A DNA stretch of 64,000 nucleotides from Otis tarda. Its lineage: Eukaryota; Chordata; Aves; Otidiformes; Otididae. The notes beneath the pieces are model-generated. The model saw only the letters and a program-made list of their open reading frames with translations. It made no database searches and was not told the origin of the DNA. This document shows, piece after piece, positions 40,701-51,493 of this stretch. The position numbers and the translations under genes were made by a program. Position 1 is the stretch's first letter. Each line of letters starts with the position of its first letter. Location of the stretch: NCBI GenBank assembly GCA_026413225.1, contig CM048557.1:20438871-20502870 (forward strand). Direction: 5' to 3'.

Positions 40701-43700
40701 TTAGCAAAGCTGACTTTCACAGACGGACTTGTGATGAAGACTCTCCAGTGGAGCCACCCAAGGCTGTAAGAAGGAAAAACTTGACGCAGCTTGGATTGAA
40801 AACCTAAACCAGCAGTGTCACTGGTACAAGCTGGAGTGGAGAGGGCTGGCTCTTGAGCATTAGCAGATTCTGGTGACAGTAAGCAGACCTTTTTTGAGAC
40901 ACCACTACTAATACATTGTTCTTCTTGAAACAGCAGTTATGTAGCATCTGAAAATCTCTATCAGTCTCTCTGGAGCTTGGCAGGCCAACAGCAGCCAGCC
41001 TTCCTTTTACAGGAAGCATTCATGCCTTCCCATCACCTCAAGCCCCTGTGAGGCCCCTCTTCCCTGTGCACACCCCGGCCCACTGCTTGTCACACTGGAT
41101 CTCTGCCCAGCTGCCACCACCAGTCCCACTGCCCCGCGTCATCTCCAGCCATTGAGATAAAATCACCTAATGCTACTTCAGGCAGGCCCACAAAACTTCA
41201 GCTGCTGGCCTGACCTTCCCAAGAAACTCTCCTGGGGTGTTTATTTTGCTTTTTTTTTTTTGCTTGTTTTTCCCTTGCATCACACCTTCAAGTAAGGAGG
41301 AGTCCCATCCCCGCTTGGGGACCTTCAGCAACCCAATTGCCTGTTGGGTTTTTGCGGCCACTGGGCGCTGCTGAAGCATCTGTACATATCAGGAGGTGCA
41401 ACTCACGCCTTTCTCTCCTTCTGGCAGTGTTGCTGTGAGGATGTTGGTGTCACCGGCCACAAATCCCGTCAGGTTTTGTGAAGAGGGGCTTCCTGCGAGG
41501 TCAGCGTGCTCCATTGTGCTGGCACTTCCCCTGCAGCTGGCTTCCTCCCTCCTGCGGCACCTAAATATAGCAGGAGGCATTGTGCAAGTGCAGTGCCGGT
41601 GAGAAATGCTGTCCGGAGGGTCCCAGCGCCGGGGTTACTGGAGTGGTGTTTCCTTCGCCGCCTCTCGCTAAGTTGGCCCTTGCATTGGCGTTTGCGTTGT
41701 TTGGGTGCTGGTGACTTTTGTTTTAAAGCGGGAAGAAGCGGGAAGCAAAGTTCACCCTTTCCCAAGTTTGACATATCCATAAGGGGATTTTAAACAAGTC
41801 GAGACCATTATTATGTATCTGTTTTTTTAGAGGAGGTTAACTTGGCTTGACTCCACGCTCCATGCGTGCCCTTTAGACTCTGCACTTTAATTATCAGCAG
41901 GCTGTTTAAAAGGTACGAAGATAAGAAAAACCTTAAACACAACGGGCATGTACAAGCGGTTTTAATCTCGAGCTCTATTTATACTGTAGTGCTATTCCTA
42001 AAAGGGAGTTGACAGACTGATTAATAACTATAAAAACATTTTTACTCAGAGCAAAAGAGAACATTTCATTGCAGTGATGTGTCTCCCAAGCGCTAGCAAG
42101 ATTCACTGTATTGCTGTTACCTCTGGGATGCCCCATGTACAGTTATGCTCATCCTGATTTTTTGTTCCTCACTGTCAGTTAAAAATGGTCACTGTGGTCT
42201 TGCCTCATTTGTAATTATTTCTTTGATTATTTTTTGCACATGTCAAATTGCTTTTGAATGGAAGGTTGGACTTGCTTACAAAGGAGTAGAACCACAATAC
42301 TTGAGAATATTGGTTAACAAAAAATGCATTAAATATATGGGATACACCAGGAAAAGGTACGTTTTTGGAAAAGGAAATAAATTTAACTGAGCTGTAGCAT
42401 TTGGCTGAGTCATCACCGTGGTCTTGCCAGTCTCATAGCTGGTGAGATGATGGGGATTACTGGCAGCAGCAGACCTGAGCCTTGAACTAAGTTTTTGTTT
42501 CCTGGATGAATAAACTTTCATTCCTCTGTTTTCTGAGCCCCTCTAATACCTAGTTCCCAAGCTTTGAACTAGTTACGCAGTAAGTTGACTGTGCAAATTG
42601 AGTAAGTTGAAGTAAAAAATGTCTTCCTCTCTGCACAAGAACATATAACAAACAAAAGTCAAATTATATTAAATGAGATGCTGAAGCAGTGCATTTCCCT
42701 TAGTTTTGTGGCTCATCTGTCTTTAAAATGTTAGCCAGATAAATATTTGTATGATGTTTAATATACATAAACCATATGCCTTATTGTTTATGTTAAAAGA
42801 TATGCTAACTAATAATTTTCATCTCCTCTACTTAAGTATTTAAAACAGTATGCATGCCACGGGAACCGCCACACTGCAGCTTTGAGGGCACTGTGAAGCC
42901 TTTGCCTTCCCTGCTGCATCCTCTGCCTACTACTGCTCGAGCTCTCTGCATTTCTTCTGATTTTGGGAGCAACAGGGTTTTTAAAGTTTTGGTGTTCACA
43001 GCTTCAAACACTTTGAGCCCTGACTTGTCTATATTGTGTTGTTCTACTATGTCTGCTGCCACCTCTACTCGTATCTCCTAGGCCTTAATTCTGCACACCG
43101 GTAATCAGCCGCCCTGGAGAGCCGGCAGGTCCAGGCTTTAGGGCGCTGCCGTACACAGCCCTGCCGTAACGCGTCTGCCTCTCTCTTTCCCGTGCAGGAA
43201 TCTATATCCTGATCGCGGTCGGAGCCGTCATGATGTTCGTGGGGTTCCTGGGATGCTACGGCGCTATTCAGGAGTCTCAGTGCCTTCTGGGAACGGTAAG
43301 AGGCGCAAAGCTTCGGATGCCACTTGGCTCCGTGATGTTGGAGGCAACCGTGACTCCCTTGCCAGAGACTTTTGCAAGGAACGGGGCTGGGAGGAGGTGT
43401 GAGCACATAGGTGGGAACCAGCAGAGCAAGGCAGTGCTGTGTGGCTGAGGGCATGTCTGCCCAGCTTGCTGGAGCTCTGGCTGAGCTGGCAGACACTCTG
43501 CAAACTGCCGCCCGTGCCTGGCTGCAGGACAGGGGCAGCAGCAAACAGCATAGCAGGAGAGGTGCAAACAGCAGGACTCTTGGAGATGAATTTTCTCTGT
43601 AATATGCATCCCCCTGATGCTTTTTTTTTTTCCCTGCCAAGGTCTGGCTGTCTTATCAAGCACCTCCTGAATTCTCTCTCTTACCTGATGTGCCCTACAG

Positions 43701-46700
43701 CTTGCCCTTTCACTCCGTTTCAAGGTTGCCTGTGGCGATTCCAGTTCTTTTAAGGAATCGTCTACTATTTTTATCTGTTTGGACAAGGAAACAGCAAAGA
43801 CTTCCTACAATATTTTAGTGAGGACATCTAGATGCATCCTGGAAAATCCATTACTGAAGTGCTACAGGCGTCCTTGATGTGAGACAGCAGCTTACGATTC
43901 CTGGCACGGGATGAGCTTAATTGTATAAACTGCAGCCACACCAAAAGCCTTTGCCTTGGGAAAGGCAGACCCATTTATTTAAAGCCAGTTCTCACATGTG
44001 GTTCAGCTTTAAACTCAATGAAAAAGAAATATAATTGGACGGATAAAACAAAAACAAACAAAACAAAACAAAAAAAAAACCCCAAAAAAAGAAGTTAATT
44101 TTTTAAGAATTGGAAGGACTTTCCAGGCTTCATTGGGCTGGAAGATTCTTGGTGCTGGTGTAGTGACGCATGGGTGTGGATTCAACTTGGACAGAGGGAA
44201 ATGGAGCTGCTTTCCATTGCTCTCACAGATGGCTTCACCTCTACTTGCTTCTCTTTCCCAATAAGAAGGGAGTGCTTCTCACCAGCTTCTAGAAAGCACT
44301 TCTGAACGTCGGTGAATGAGAGCCACTGTAGGAGTTTGCAGGCATTATCGCTGCTGCAGAGAACAGGAGGAGCCCGCGCACAAATCCGACTGGTTGTTGT
44401 AGCGAGGTCTGGCAGCTTTGGATTATTTTTTTTTTGTTAGCGCAAGCTATTACAGAACCTGAATTACCCCTCGCTCCCTCTTGAAGTTGGAAAGAGGATT
44501 AGAAGGGCAGATGGTACAACGTACCTGAGGCCCAACAGGGAAACCGGCTGCTTTGTCTGAAATTAGCAGCTCTAGCTGCTGTGCGCTGCCCACGTTTGCT
44601 CATACCTTGGCTTGCCAAGAGAAGGCTGGAGATGCCTCATGATGACGCTTTTCACTGGCCAAGGCTCCCACCATGCTCCAAGGGCATTTCTAGGCAGCCT
44701 CCTCAAGGTGTTGCAGGGAAGCAGCCACTGTCCCCTCTCCTGCAGCCAGCTGATGGAGTGACTGTAGACTTATTGCAAAAGGGGAAAGTACCAGGAACCT
44801 CCATGCTATCAAAATCCTGTGCTGAAGGCAGCGTGGAAGCTGAGTGGCGAGCCCTGAGGAAGGCAGGAGGGAGCTGCTCCCCAGGAAGGGACTGGGGCAC
44901 ATCCGAACACCAGGCCAGGAACACCGCCGTGTTCCCTTAGTGTCAAGCTGCATCTCTGGTGTTCTGCAACCAGCTCGTAGAACTGAGTGTGCAGGAAGAT
45001 GTACCTCCAAATCTGGGACAAATGAGCCATCCTTCACTGAAGGGTAACCACTGCAAGAGTGAGCCCTAGTGCTTAACCAGAGAATTACAGAGGCCTCACC
45101 CCCATGCTTTAGGGTTCCCTAACCCAGTTCCCCAAAGATGTTCCTGGAGAACCAGGGATAGATAGGTGTTTAAATAGCAGTTGGTTGTTCTGGGGTAGGA
45201 CAAGGATGTTGGAAGTCCTTTCCTACAGTCAGGTCAACAGTCCTGTTTCCATTTTGCTGATAACCCTTTGCTCTTGCATGTGAGAGCCAGCTCGTAGCAT
45301 CAGTCTGGAAACTCCCATTTCCTCTGTTGTTGAAGAAGATGTCCTGAATGTGTCTGGAACAGAGACTGCTCAGGAGCCAGGGGCTGTTGTCCTGCCCCAT
45401 ACTGTGATTTTAGGTCTTCCCCTGACTGCAGTCACCTCTTTTGCTTCTTTCCATCCACGGTAGCTCTCTCAATTTGGGTCTTTTCCCAGGAAGAAGTCAC
45501 TGGGGGTGATGCTGGCTGTATGTGGAGCATGCCTGTCCGTGCCTTCCCACTCAACTCTGATGTATGAGCTTCCCATTCCCAGTCTAACAGACTGACTGTC
45601 GCAACGTGTTCTTGGGATCAGAACAAAAAGATGGAGGGAGGCTTTGGGGGAGTGGCATGGAGGAGTGCTGGAATTGCATGAACAGAGTGGGACTGTGGGA
45701 AAACATCATTGTTGGTATTTATGCAAAAAACTGCAGTAGCCTTGCAGGGCTGTGGATGCCAAGAGAGCTGGCCATAAATCACACCCTGACGCCCGCAGCT
45801 CCTCAGCAGCTGAAACGTGCTTTTAACCCTACACTGGCAATTCCCATCCTCAGAGCATCTGTGGCAGAGCAAGACGCTTGTCTGGATGGTCCTGCAGGTG
45901 CATGAAGAGGAGCAATGCGTCTTCATCCCTTCCAGTCAGTCCCTGTGGGGGAAAGGCTGTGCTAATCCCTGTTCAGCCATCCCAGTGGGAAGTCTGGATG
46001 TAGAGTGACATCTGATGAGTTATAGGGAAATATGTTTGGGCTAAGTGTGTATATGAGAAAGAAAATCACTTGAAGTCAGGTAACACCTTGCTCTGATCTT
46101 CTCAGTCAGTACAAGTGCTACTTGTATCTATGATTCTATGATTCTATGATACTTCATACCCCTACCCACCTAATTTCTGGTTTTGCCTGTAGCCACATAC
46201 GTTAAGTGTCCCTCTCTTGATTTGTTTTTGCAGTTCTTCACTTGCCTGGTGATCCTGTTTGCCTGCGAAGTTGCGGCTGGAATTTGGGGATTTGTCAACA
46301 AAGACCAAGTAAGACGACTCTGAAACCTGCATTTGTGGGACTGGGAGGCTGGGGTAGGACCGCAACAGATCCCAGCCTGAGCTGTTTTGCTCGTGAGCTG
46401 CTCCCGGACTGAGTCACGGGATTAGCTGTGTGACCTGGGCAGGTCACCTAACTCCTCTTGGCTGGGCTGATGAACTTTAAATGTGAGCACTTGATGGTAA
46501 CAGCTGCCCCTTACAGTATATACTGCAATGTCTGGAGTAAAAATAGCCCTGTCTTGCTTGGGTCTCCTCTTGCTGCCACTTTGTGAGTCACAGTGTGAGT
46601 TGATTCATGTATGAAGTAGTGAAGGAAAGCTATCTGCACGTCTTAGGTGCCAAAGAGCAAAGAGTGAACCCAGCCGTGTGGCCCCGAAGGGCAGGAATAC

Positions 46701-49700
46701 CGTATGGGGAGAGCCTGCGTCTGCATTAATGGGATTGCTTGGTGCTTCCTGCCCTGTGCCAGTATCATATAACGCGCTTTGGGCTGTTCATCTGCCAGGA
46801 CTGAGCTCGCTGCTGCTCCACATACTGTGCACGCGTGAGGGGTAGAAGTCATGTGTCTGTCCCAGGCGCCCTGCTAGGGACTGCTGGGATGAGATTTTCT
46901 GGCTGAAGGGGGTTAGATAAAGGGTAGGACTGAAAATTGCAGCTTTTCACCTTCCCTTTCTGCTCACCTTTCCTTCGCTATGGTCACGTGTGCTCACACA
47001 CATGCAGAGTTTGGGCTCAAAGAGCAAAACAACCATGGCCATGGGAGCCATGGCCATGCTGCAGCAAGTAGTGGACTGGGTGTTGATCACTGCTGTCGAG
47101 GGTTTGGAGGAGAGAAGGGGACTGCTTGTACACAAAGCCAGGAGTAGACTCTCTGGCAGAGTAGGAAATGTGTTTACTTTACAAAGAGATGTAAGCCAGC
47201 TGTGTACGTAGATGGTGGCCTACTCAGCTTTCACATGCGTGCAGGCCACAGATGATCGGCTGGGCCGTGAATGGGAACACCCTTGTATCATTCACCAAAG
47301 AGAGCATGACTTACCGGAATAAACTCTTCGTGGCTAAACATATCATTATGCAGGCAGGGTGCTGTTTCCTAGCAACTTTGGCAAGCTAATTAACCTTTGC
47401 AGAGGGGCTGTGCCTCCTGCAAATGTCAGTTTGTGAATCCTGAAGAGTCTAAGATGTGCGACTGAAGGGAATAGCAGAAAAAAAAGTGAGGTCTGTGTAA
47501 GAAGGGACCCCATGGCTGTTGCTTTCCATGCTGGGGAGAAGGCGCTTGGCCATCAGAACACAAAGTGGAGAAATTTAGGATTTTCCAATACAAGAGCAAT
47601 GACCTCAGCCCCTAAAATTAATTTTGCAGTTTAAAAAGAACAGTGGCAGTCTGTTGGCCTCAGCTGCTTTTGCAGCCTTGATAATGAATGGGCTGTTTGG
47701 AAGTCCTGGCTCACGAGGCGGGCGGCTTGCTTCTCTCCGTGTCGGCTGGGGGCTTCTCGGGAGCGACGCAGGCTGGGAGGGGAGTGCTGAATGATCCCAG
47801 CCACCAAGAGCTGCTCCCAGCGGGGACTCTGTTCCACCTGGGTTTGCAGCCCTGACCGATGCCCCTTGCAGGGACAGTCACCTCCTAGTGAAGCAGGCAC
47901 AGGATGCCTCAGCCTACCTTCTTGGCGATGCTTTAGATACAGGATGGGGAGGCAAGAAGTAGGATTTTTTTTTTTTCCATGTACCAGAATCAAACAGTTT
48001 GCTCAGAGAACATTGCCCTCCAAAGCACACTTTAAAAAAAAAAAGTGATGGAGAAATGCTGGGATAATTGACTGAAATCAGGCTCCTCCTTGCTGCAGTT
48101 TTTTTTCGTGTGCTAATCCAGCCTGCACTGCCAAGAACAGATGTTCTGGAAAGTGTTTTTCCTTTCATACTTGCTTGTATTTTTTTCTCTTGCTTCTCTT
48201 GCGTGTCCTCCTTTCATCTGTTTCTCCCAAATTATTGGAGGCTGTTAAAGGAGAAGCTACAAAGCCAGTTTCCCTGAAAATGAGGGGTTGTTTTGCATTG
48301 TCGAGCAGACCCCCATGGGTGGCTGCAGTTTACCAGCCCAGGTGGCAGGGCTAGAGTATGAATGAGACTTTGCATATAAACATTGACAGGACGAGGGTGC
48401 CCAGCTCCACACAGGGACCTGGTAGTGTTTAACATCCATCCAAAAGTGCCTCAGCTTCCTGACACAAATGAACCACCTCCCTAGGCTTTAGTGTGCGATC
48501 TCTCCAAATTCCTGCCATCTCATCCGAGCCAGACAGTAAGGCGAGGTGCCCATACCTAGAGATGGCCTTGCTTGCGTGCCCCACCTCCTCCTGACTTCCC
48601 CAGCATGTCCTGCCTCTGTGGCCTAAGTGGGAAGCATGTTGCCTGCTTGCTTTGTCTTCATGTGTTGGGTGGTTCAGAACAAGCTGTTTCTGCATTCCTG
48701 AGCCCAACAGCAAACCCATGCGGGCTGAAGCCTATGTCAGATCTCATGGTTTGCTCTCCAGGATCCGAGAGCTTCACCCTCTCTCCGGCTAGAGAATGCT
48801 CGCGGAGCACTTGGATAGTGTTGGCTGGAACCTGCTGGCTGGTAGATGAGCTTCTTAATATTTGCTGCTCTTAACATGCTACAGCTGGAGGGACTTGAGC
48901 CCTATGTAAGACAGGCCTTTTTTCACACATCCATGCAAATAAATGGGGTACAAATCTATTTAAAAACTGCTAATCTGCCTGCAAGTGCCATTAGAGGAAA
49001 CCTGTCCCCTCCAGGCACATCTGCTGGATGGGTTTCCTCCTCCTCCTCTGGCTGAAAAGGAATTTTTCCCCCTGTATTTCCTAGATAGCCAAAGATGTGA
49101 AGCAGTTCTATGATCAAGCGTTTCAACAAGCGCTCACGGCAGAATCGGAGGCGAACAACGGGAAAGCTGTAGTGAAGACCTTTCATGAAACGGTAAGACA
49201 TCAGCGGTCTTGCTGCATGCTCTGCTTAGGCTGTGTGCAGTCGGCCAAAGCAACTGGTGATGGACTGGATCCTGCATGCCACGAATTACACCCCAGTTAA
49301 CATCAGCATACAGTTTGTCAATGAGTAAGTGGTGAGGAGGGTCTGTTGCTGCACATAGACTGATCCTTCCCACCGAGGCAGAAGCACTGAATTGAAATAC
49401 AAGTCCTCGGGCAGGGAATGAAGACAACGCTGGATTTTTTTGATGCTTAGGAGCAAACTGGATCAAATGTGTTCTCAGCACTGGGATTTTGCTGCCTGCT
49501 TTCCAAGCTCTATGTCAAAATCTCCTCTCCATAAGAATTTCTTGCAGCCAGAGGAAATGAGAATGTGGGAGGAAGGAGAATTAAAAATGGGGCTCAGGAA
49601 AATGAATGGGAAAAGCAGGGAAGTCTGGCCCCAGCTCTAATTAAGTTGCTTTCCATTTACCTCCGTGCCCCTGATTAAGTAAAATTCAAAAGAAGAAAAA

Positions 49701-51305
49701 TGTTGCTCTGAGGAACTAATCCCAATACTTCCTCTGCTCAGCAGGAAACAGAATCTCTGGAGAGAGCTGGGTTCACTCTCCTCCAGGACGCCGATGCCAG
49801 ACCTGTCTGGGATTATTGTAGAAAGCAGCTGTATTGCATGGAAAGAAAAAAAAATTGAATTTGGAGTTATTCCTCCTCCCTTGTTTCCCCCTCCAAGATG
49901 CCTTCTTGGGTGGCTTGAAGGATTTTTAATGGTGGGGAGAGCATTGCACGAGTGTTTGCTGTACTCTAACACTGTTTTTTTTGTTGTTTGTTTTTTTTTT
50001 TTTTCTCCTCTCTGCGTAGCTGGACTGCTGTGGTCCTGATAATGGAATAGCAGCTATCACTCCCCTGTGGAGAGCGGACCTCTGCCCAAAGAAGGAATTC
50101 TTTGAGGTAAGCTGTATTGAGGTGGGCACGACTGCTCTTTGCTCAGCATGGCTCCTGTGAGGAAACTCAGCTGCCAGGGAAATTTGGGGATTTATTGGGA
50201 ATGAGAGATTTTATTTATTTGGGGATGTTGTTGAGGGAATGTCAGAGGTTCCCGTTGGTGCTTCCTTTGCTGTTGCTGCTTGAGGGGGCTGGCAGGCACA
50301 GAGGGAACTGGGAACAGCCAGTCCTTCCTGGTGGGAAGTCCTCGAGCCAGGAGCCAGGAACCCGAGCAGGAAAGCAGGTCTGCCTTTCTGGGTGCCGGGG
50401 CCGGGTGAGGGGAAAGCAGGCTCTCTGACCAGAGTACTTTTCCGCTTCAGTTCCACACGAACTGCCACAGAAAAATCGACGAGCTGTTCTCCGGCAAGCT
50501 GTACCTGATCGGTATCGCTGCCATCGTGGTTGCTGTGATCATGGTAAGCGTGCCTTTGTGATGCCCTACTGTTTTGGGATGGGAAAAAGTCACCTTGGGG
50601 TACCCTGGTCCTGTTCCAGCTGGGCTGGATCCCTCCCTCTCCTCCAGTGCCCCTGGGGCTCAGCATGCAGTGCCAGCCCTCAGCACCCCAGCTGCTGTGG
50701 GACATGGCGAGACTGAGGGCTTTGTCATCCCCTAAGGGGGTTGGGATGTTAGGGTAGGCGCTCGGCGAGCGCGTTGGAGTAGGAGCACCTGTAAACCCAT
50801 CCAACCATAAAGACTCCTCGCTGCCTCCAAAACTGCTCGTTTCTCAGGCCACCATGTTTTCTCACTGGGGTCTGCAGTGGGAAGGGATTTGCTTTCTTTG
50901 CCACGGTGGGTTTGTTTCCCAGTGAGAGATAAGCGGCATGGGCTGGTAACCCAGCGCCTGCGCAAATGGTGGGCTGTAATGGCACAGGGATCTCAAAGCG
51001 TTTGCTGTGCAGCTGGCAGCTGGGAGGCTTCCAATGTACCGCCAGTGCTGCCAGCGAGAGGGGAGAACATCATCTTATCTTGAATTAGCCAACTCCTAAT
51101 AAAAACAACAGCGAAGAAGCAGCATCTCTGCCCTTATCTCTGGCTTGACAGTGTTTACACAAAGTGGGGGACCTCAGGACATGGGGGAGCTCATGCATCG
51201 TAGGGGTTGGTGCCTCACTGGTGGCCTTGTGTCTCCCAACAGATCTTCGAAATGATCCTGAGCATGGTGCTGTGCTGTGGCATAAGGAACAGCTCTGTCT
51301 ACTGA
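19653..51305 (+). CDS. CD81: CD81 tetraspanin (TAPA-1), complete, eight coding exons
   Basis: The exons join without a frame break to give 234 residues; the human protein has 236. The four-pass membrane protein partners CD19/CD21 on B cells, integrins and EWI proteins, and shapes membrane microdomains and exosomes. TM1 (about 12-34), TM2 (64-84), TM3 (90-112) and TM4 (about 200-222) are nearly identical to mammals. Palmitoylation cysteines are all present: C6, C9, C80, C89, C225, C226. The large loop has CCG at 157-159 and cysteines 157, 158, 176 and 188, the four-cysteine pattern. E217 in TM4 matches the cholesterol-contacting glutamate (human E219). The tail [10 protein letters not shown] is unchanged. 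The start has G at -3 and +4. The loop segment 160-187 is strongly diverged and three residues shorter between the last two cysteines than in human. Confidence 0.98.
19719..30703 (+). other. CD81: CD81 intron 1 (11.0 kb)
   Basis: The first 600 bp are GC-rich promoter flank. Beyond that I find only low-complexity DNA: T/A-rich runs at 20607-20639, 21150-21178, 28852-28874, a GT repeat at 22476-22489, another at 29376-29389, and a 15-bp tandem duplication at 30027-30056. No second gene is visible. Long first introns of tetraspanins commonly carry enhancers, but none can be marked here. Confidence 0.8.
30704..30818 (+). CDS. CD81: CD81 exon 2: TM1 and small extracellular loop
   Basis: The 115-nt exon starts [16 protein letters not shown] and ends NTFYV plus one base of a split glycine codon. 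It runs from acceptor TTTCTCCCCAG to donor GTTG|GTAAGT. The small loop differs from human at only a few positions (S for P, I for L, Q for E, Q for P, from memory). Confidence 0.98.
38188..38300 (-). mobile_element. CR1 retroposon 3' fragment
   Basis: It begins TCATAGAATCATAGAATAG, the reverse of the CR1 terminal 8-mer repeat, followed by GGTTGGAAGGGACC and an AACCCCCCTGC segment. The 3' end is on the left, so the copy is on the minus strand. It is truncated after about 110 bp, as most CR1 copies are. Confidence 0.85.
40150..40411 (+). mobile_element. CR1 retroposon 3' fragment
   Basis: A typical CR1 3' region is readable: CTCAATATAAGAAAGAG, then CACTGGAACAACCTCCCC, GGTTGGACCAGACGATC and the tail ATTCTGTGAT. 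It lies on the + strand; the left edge is uncertain by some tens of bases. Confidence 0.85.
43198..43295 (+). CDS. CD81: CD81 exon 3: TM2, inner loop and start of TM3
   Basis: The 98-nt exon completes the split glycine (G61) and encodes [16 protein letters not shown] to SQCLLGT. It runs from acceptor TTTCCCGTGCAG to donor ACG|GTAAGA. C80 and C89 are palmitoylation sites; GCYGA is the usual tetraspanin TM2 end. Confidence 0.98.
43296..46233 (+). other. CD81: CD81 intron 3
   Basis: This intron contains A-rich low complexity at 44040-44085 and the tail of a CR1 copy at 46125-46150. I see no gene. Confidence 0.8.
46125..46150 (+). mobile_element. CR1 tail remnant
   Basis: Three copies of the CR1 terminal 8-mer (TATGATTC register) end at 46150. 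No CR1 body is recognisable to the left, so this is either a very short insertion or an old copy with a decayed body. Confidence 0.65.
46234..46308 (+). CDS. CD81: CD81 exon 4: TM3 and start of the large loop
   Basis: The 75-nt exon encodes [20 protein letters not shown] then VNKDQ, phase 0, from acceptor TTTTTGCAG to donor CAA|GTAAGA. The sequence is identical to mammalian CD81 as far as I recall it. Confidence 0.98.
46309..49084 (+). other. CD81: CD81 intron 4
   Basis: This intron contains an 11-bp perfect inverted repeat with a 3-nt loop at 47034-47058 and short T/A runs. I see no gene. Confidence 0.8.
47034..47058. repeat. Perfect 11-bp inverted repeat with 3-nt loop
   Basis: CATGGCCATGG, GAG, CCATGGCCATG: the arms are exact complements, and each arm carries ATGGCCAT, itself a palindrome. 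Confidence 0.9.
49085..49192 (+). CDS. CD81: CD81 exon 5: helices A and B of the large loop
   Basis: The 108-nt exon encodes 36 residues, [16 protein letters not shown] to VVKTFHET, one residue longer than human. It runs from acceptor TTTCCTAG to donor ACG|GTAAGA, phase 0. The middle ([10 protein letters not shown]) differs from human while both ends are conserved. Confidence 0.97.
49193..50019 (+). other. CD81: CD81 intron 5
   Basis: The intron is 827 bp with a T-rich end (49975-50004) serving as the polypyrimidine tract of the next acceptor. I see no other feature. Confidence 0.8.
50020..50106 (+). CDS. CD81: CD81 exon 6: CCG motif and variable part of the large loop
   Basis: The 87-nt exon starts [17 protein letters not shown] and ends CPKKEFFE, from acceptor TGCGTAG to donor GAG|GTAAGC, phase 0. 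Only DCCG, a hydrophobic pattern and the LCP cysteine resemble human; this is the fastest-changing part of the protein and the site of most partner contacts. Confidence 0.96.
50107..50450 (+). other. CD81: CD81 intron 6
   Basis: This is a short intron of 344 bp with nothing further recognised. Confidence 0.85.
50451..50543 (+). CDS. CD81: CD81 exon 7: end of large loop and most of TM4
   Basis: The 93-nt exon starts [18 protein letters not shown] and ends VVAVIM, from acceptor CCGCTTCAG to donor ATG|GTAAGC. C188 pairs with one of the CCG cysteines in the family fold. TM4 is conserved. Confidence 0.98.
50544..51242 (+). other. CD81: CD81 intron 7
   Basis: This is a 699-bp intron without further recognisable features. 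Confidence 0.85.
51243..51305 (+). CDS. CD81: CD81 exon 8: end of TM4 and cytoplasmic tail
   Basis: It encodes [20 protein letters not shown] and a TGA stop. The tail carries the palmitoylated CC pair and the SVY end, a PDZ-type C-terminus. The preceding acceptor is CTCCCAACAG. Confidence 0.98.
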   Translation: MFEMILSMVLCCGIRNSSVY

Positions 51306-51483
51306 GCAGTGAGAGCTGGGGAGGGGAAGGGGGGAGCAGGGCGGACGGTGCTAGAGGGGACCCCAAGTGCCACCAAGTGACCAGGAGACATTTCAACAAA
51401 AGACAAAGAAAACTATGTATATAAATACTTCCAATATTACCATACAGTACTTATCATTTTTATTTTGAAGTATTTTTTTTTTA

Positions 51484-51493
51484 AATAAATAAA
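51484..51493 (+). terminator. CD81: CD81 proximal poly(A) signal, two overlapping AATAAA
   Basis: AATAAATAAA gives two hexamers (51484-51489 and 51488-51493), followed by GT-rich TCCTTGTGGCTGAGTTAG about 15-30 nt on, as expected for efficient cleavage. Confidence 0.8.

Larger units (their letters stand above)
30819..43197 (+). other. CD81: CD81 intron 2 (12.4 kb)
   Basis: This intron contains two CR1 fragments (38188 and 40150-40411), T-runs at 37057-37077 and 37838-37858, and a 26-bp duplication at 35176-35227. The longest open frames of the window lie here (280 codons + at 36578-37420; 190 codons - at 36367-36939). They overlap one another, the 280-codon frame reads through a T-run as poly-Phe, and neither has recognisable domains. 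41.8-42.85 kb is AT-rich. Confidence 0.8.

Noticed and set aside
42145..42390. 81-codon frame with a hydrophobic start and a basic end
   Set aside because: It lies in AT-rich intronic DNA where short frames with Lys, Ile and Tyr are common; no family resemblance.
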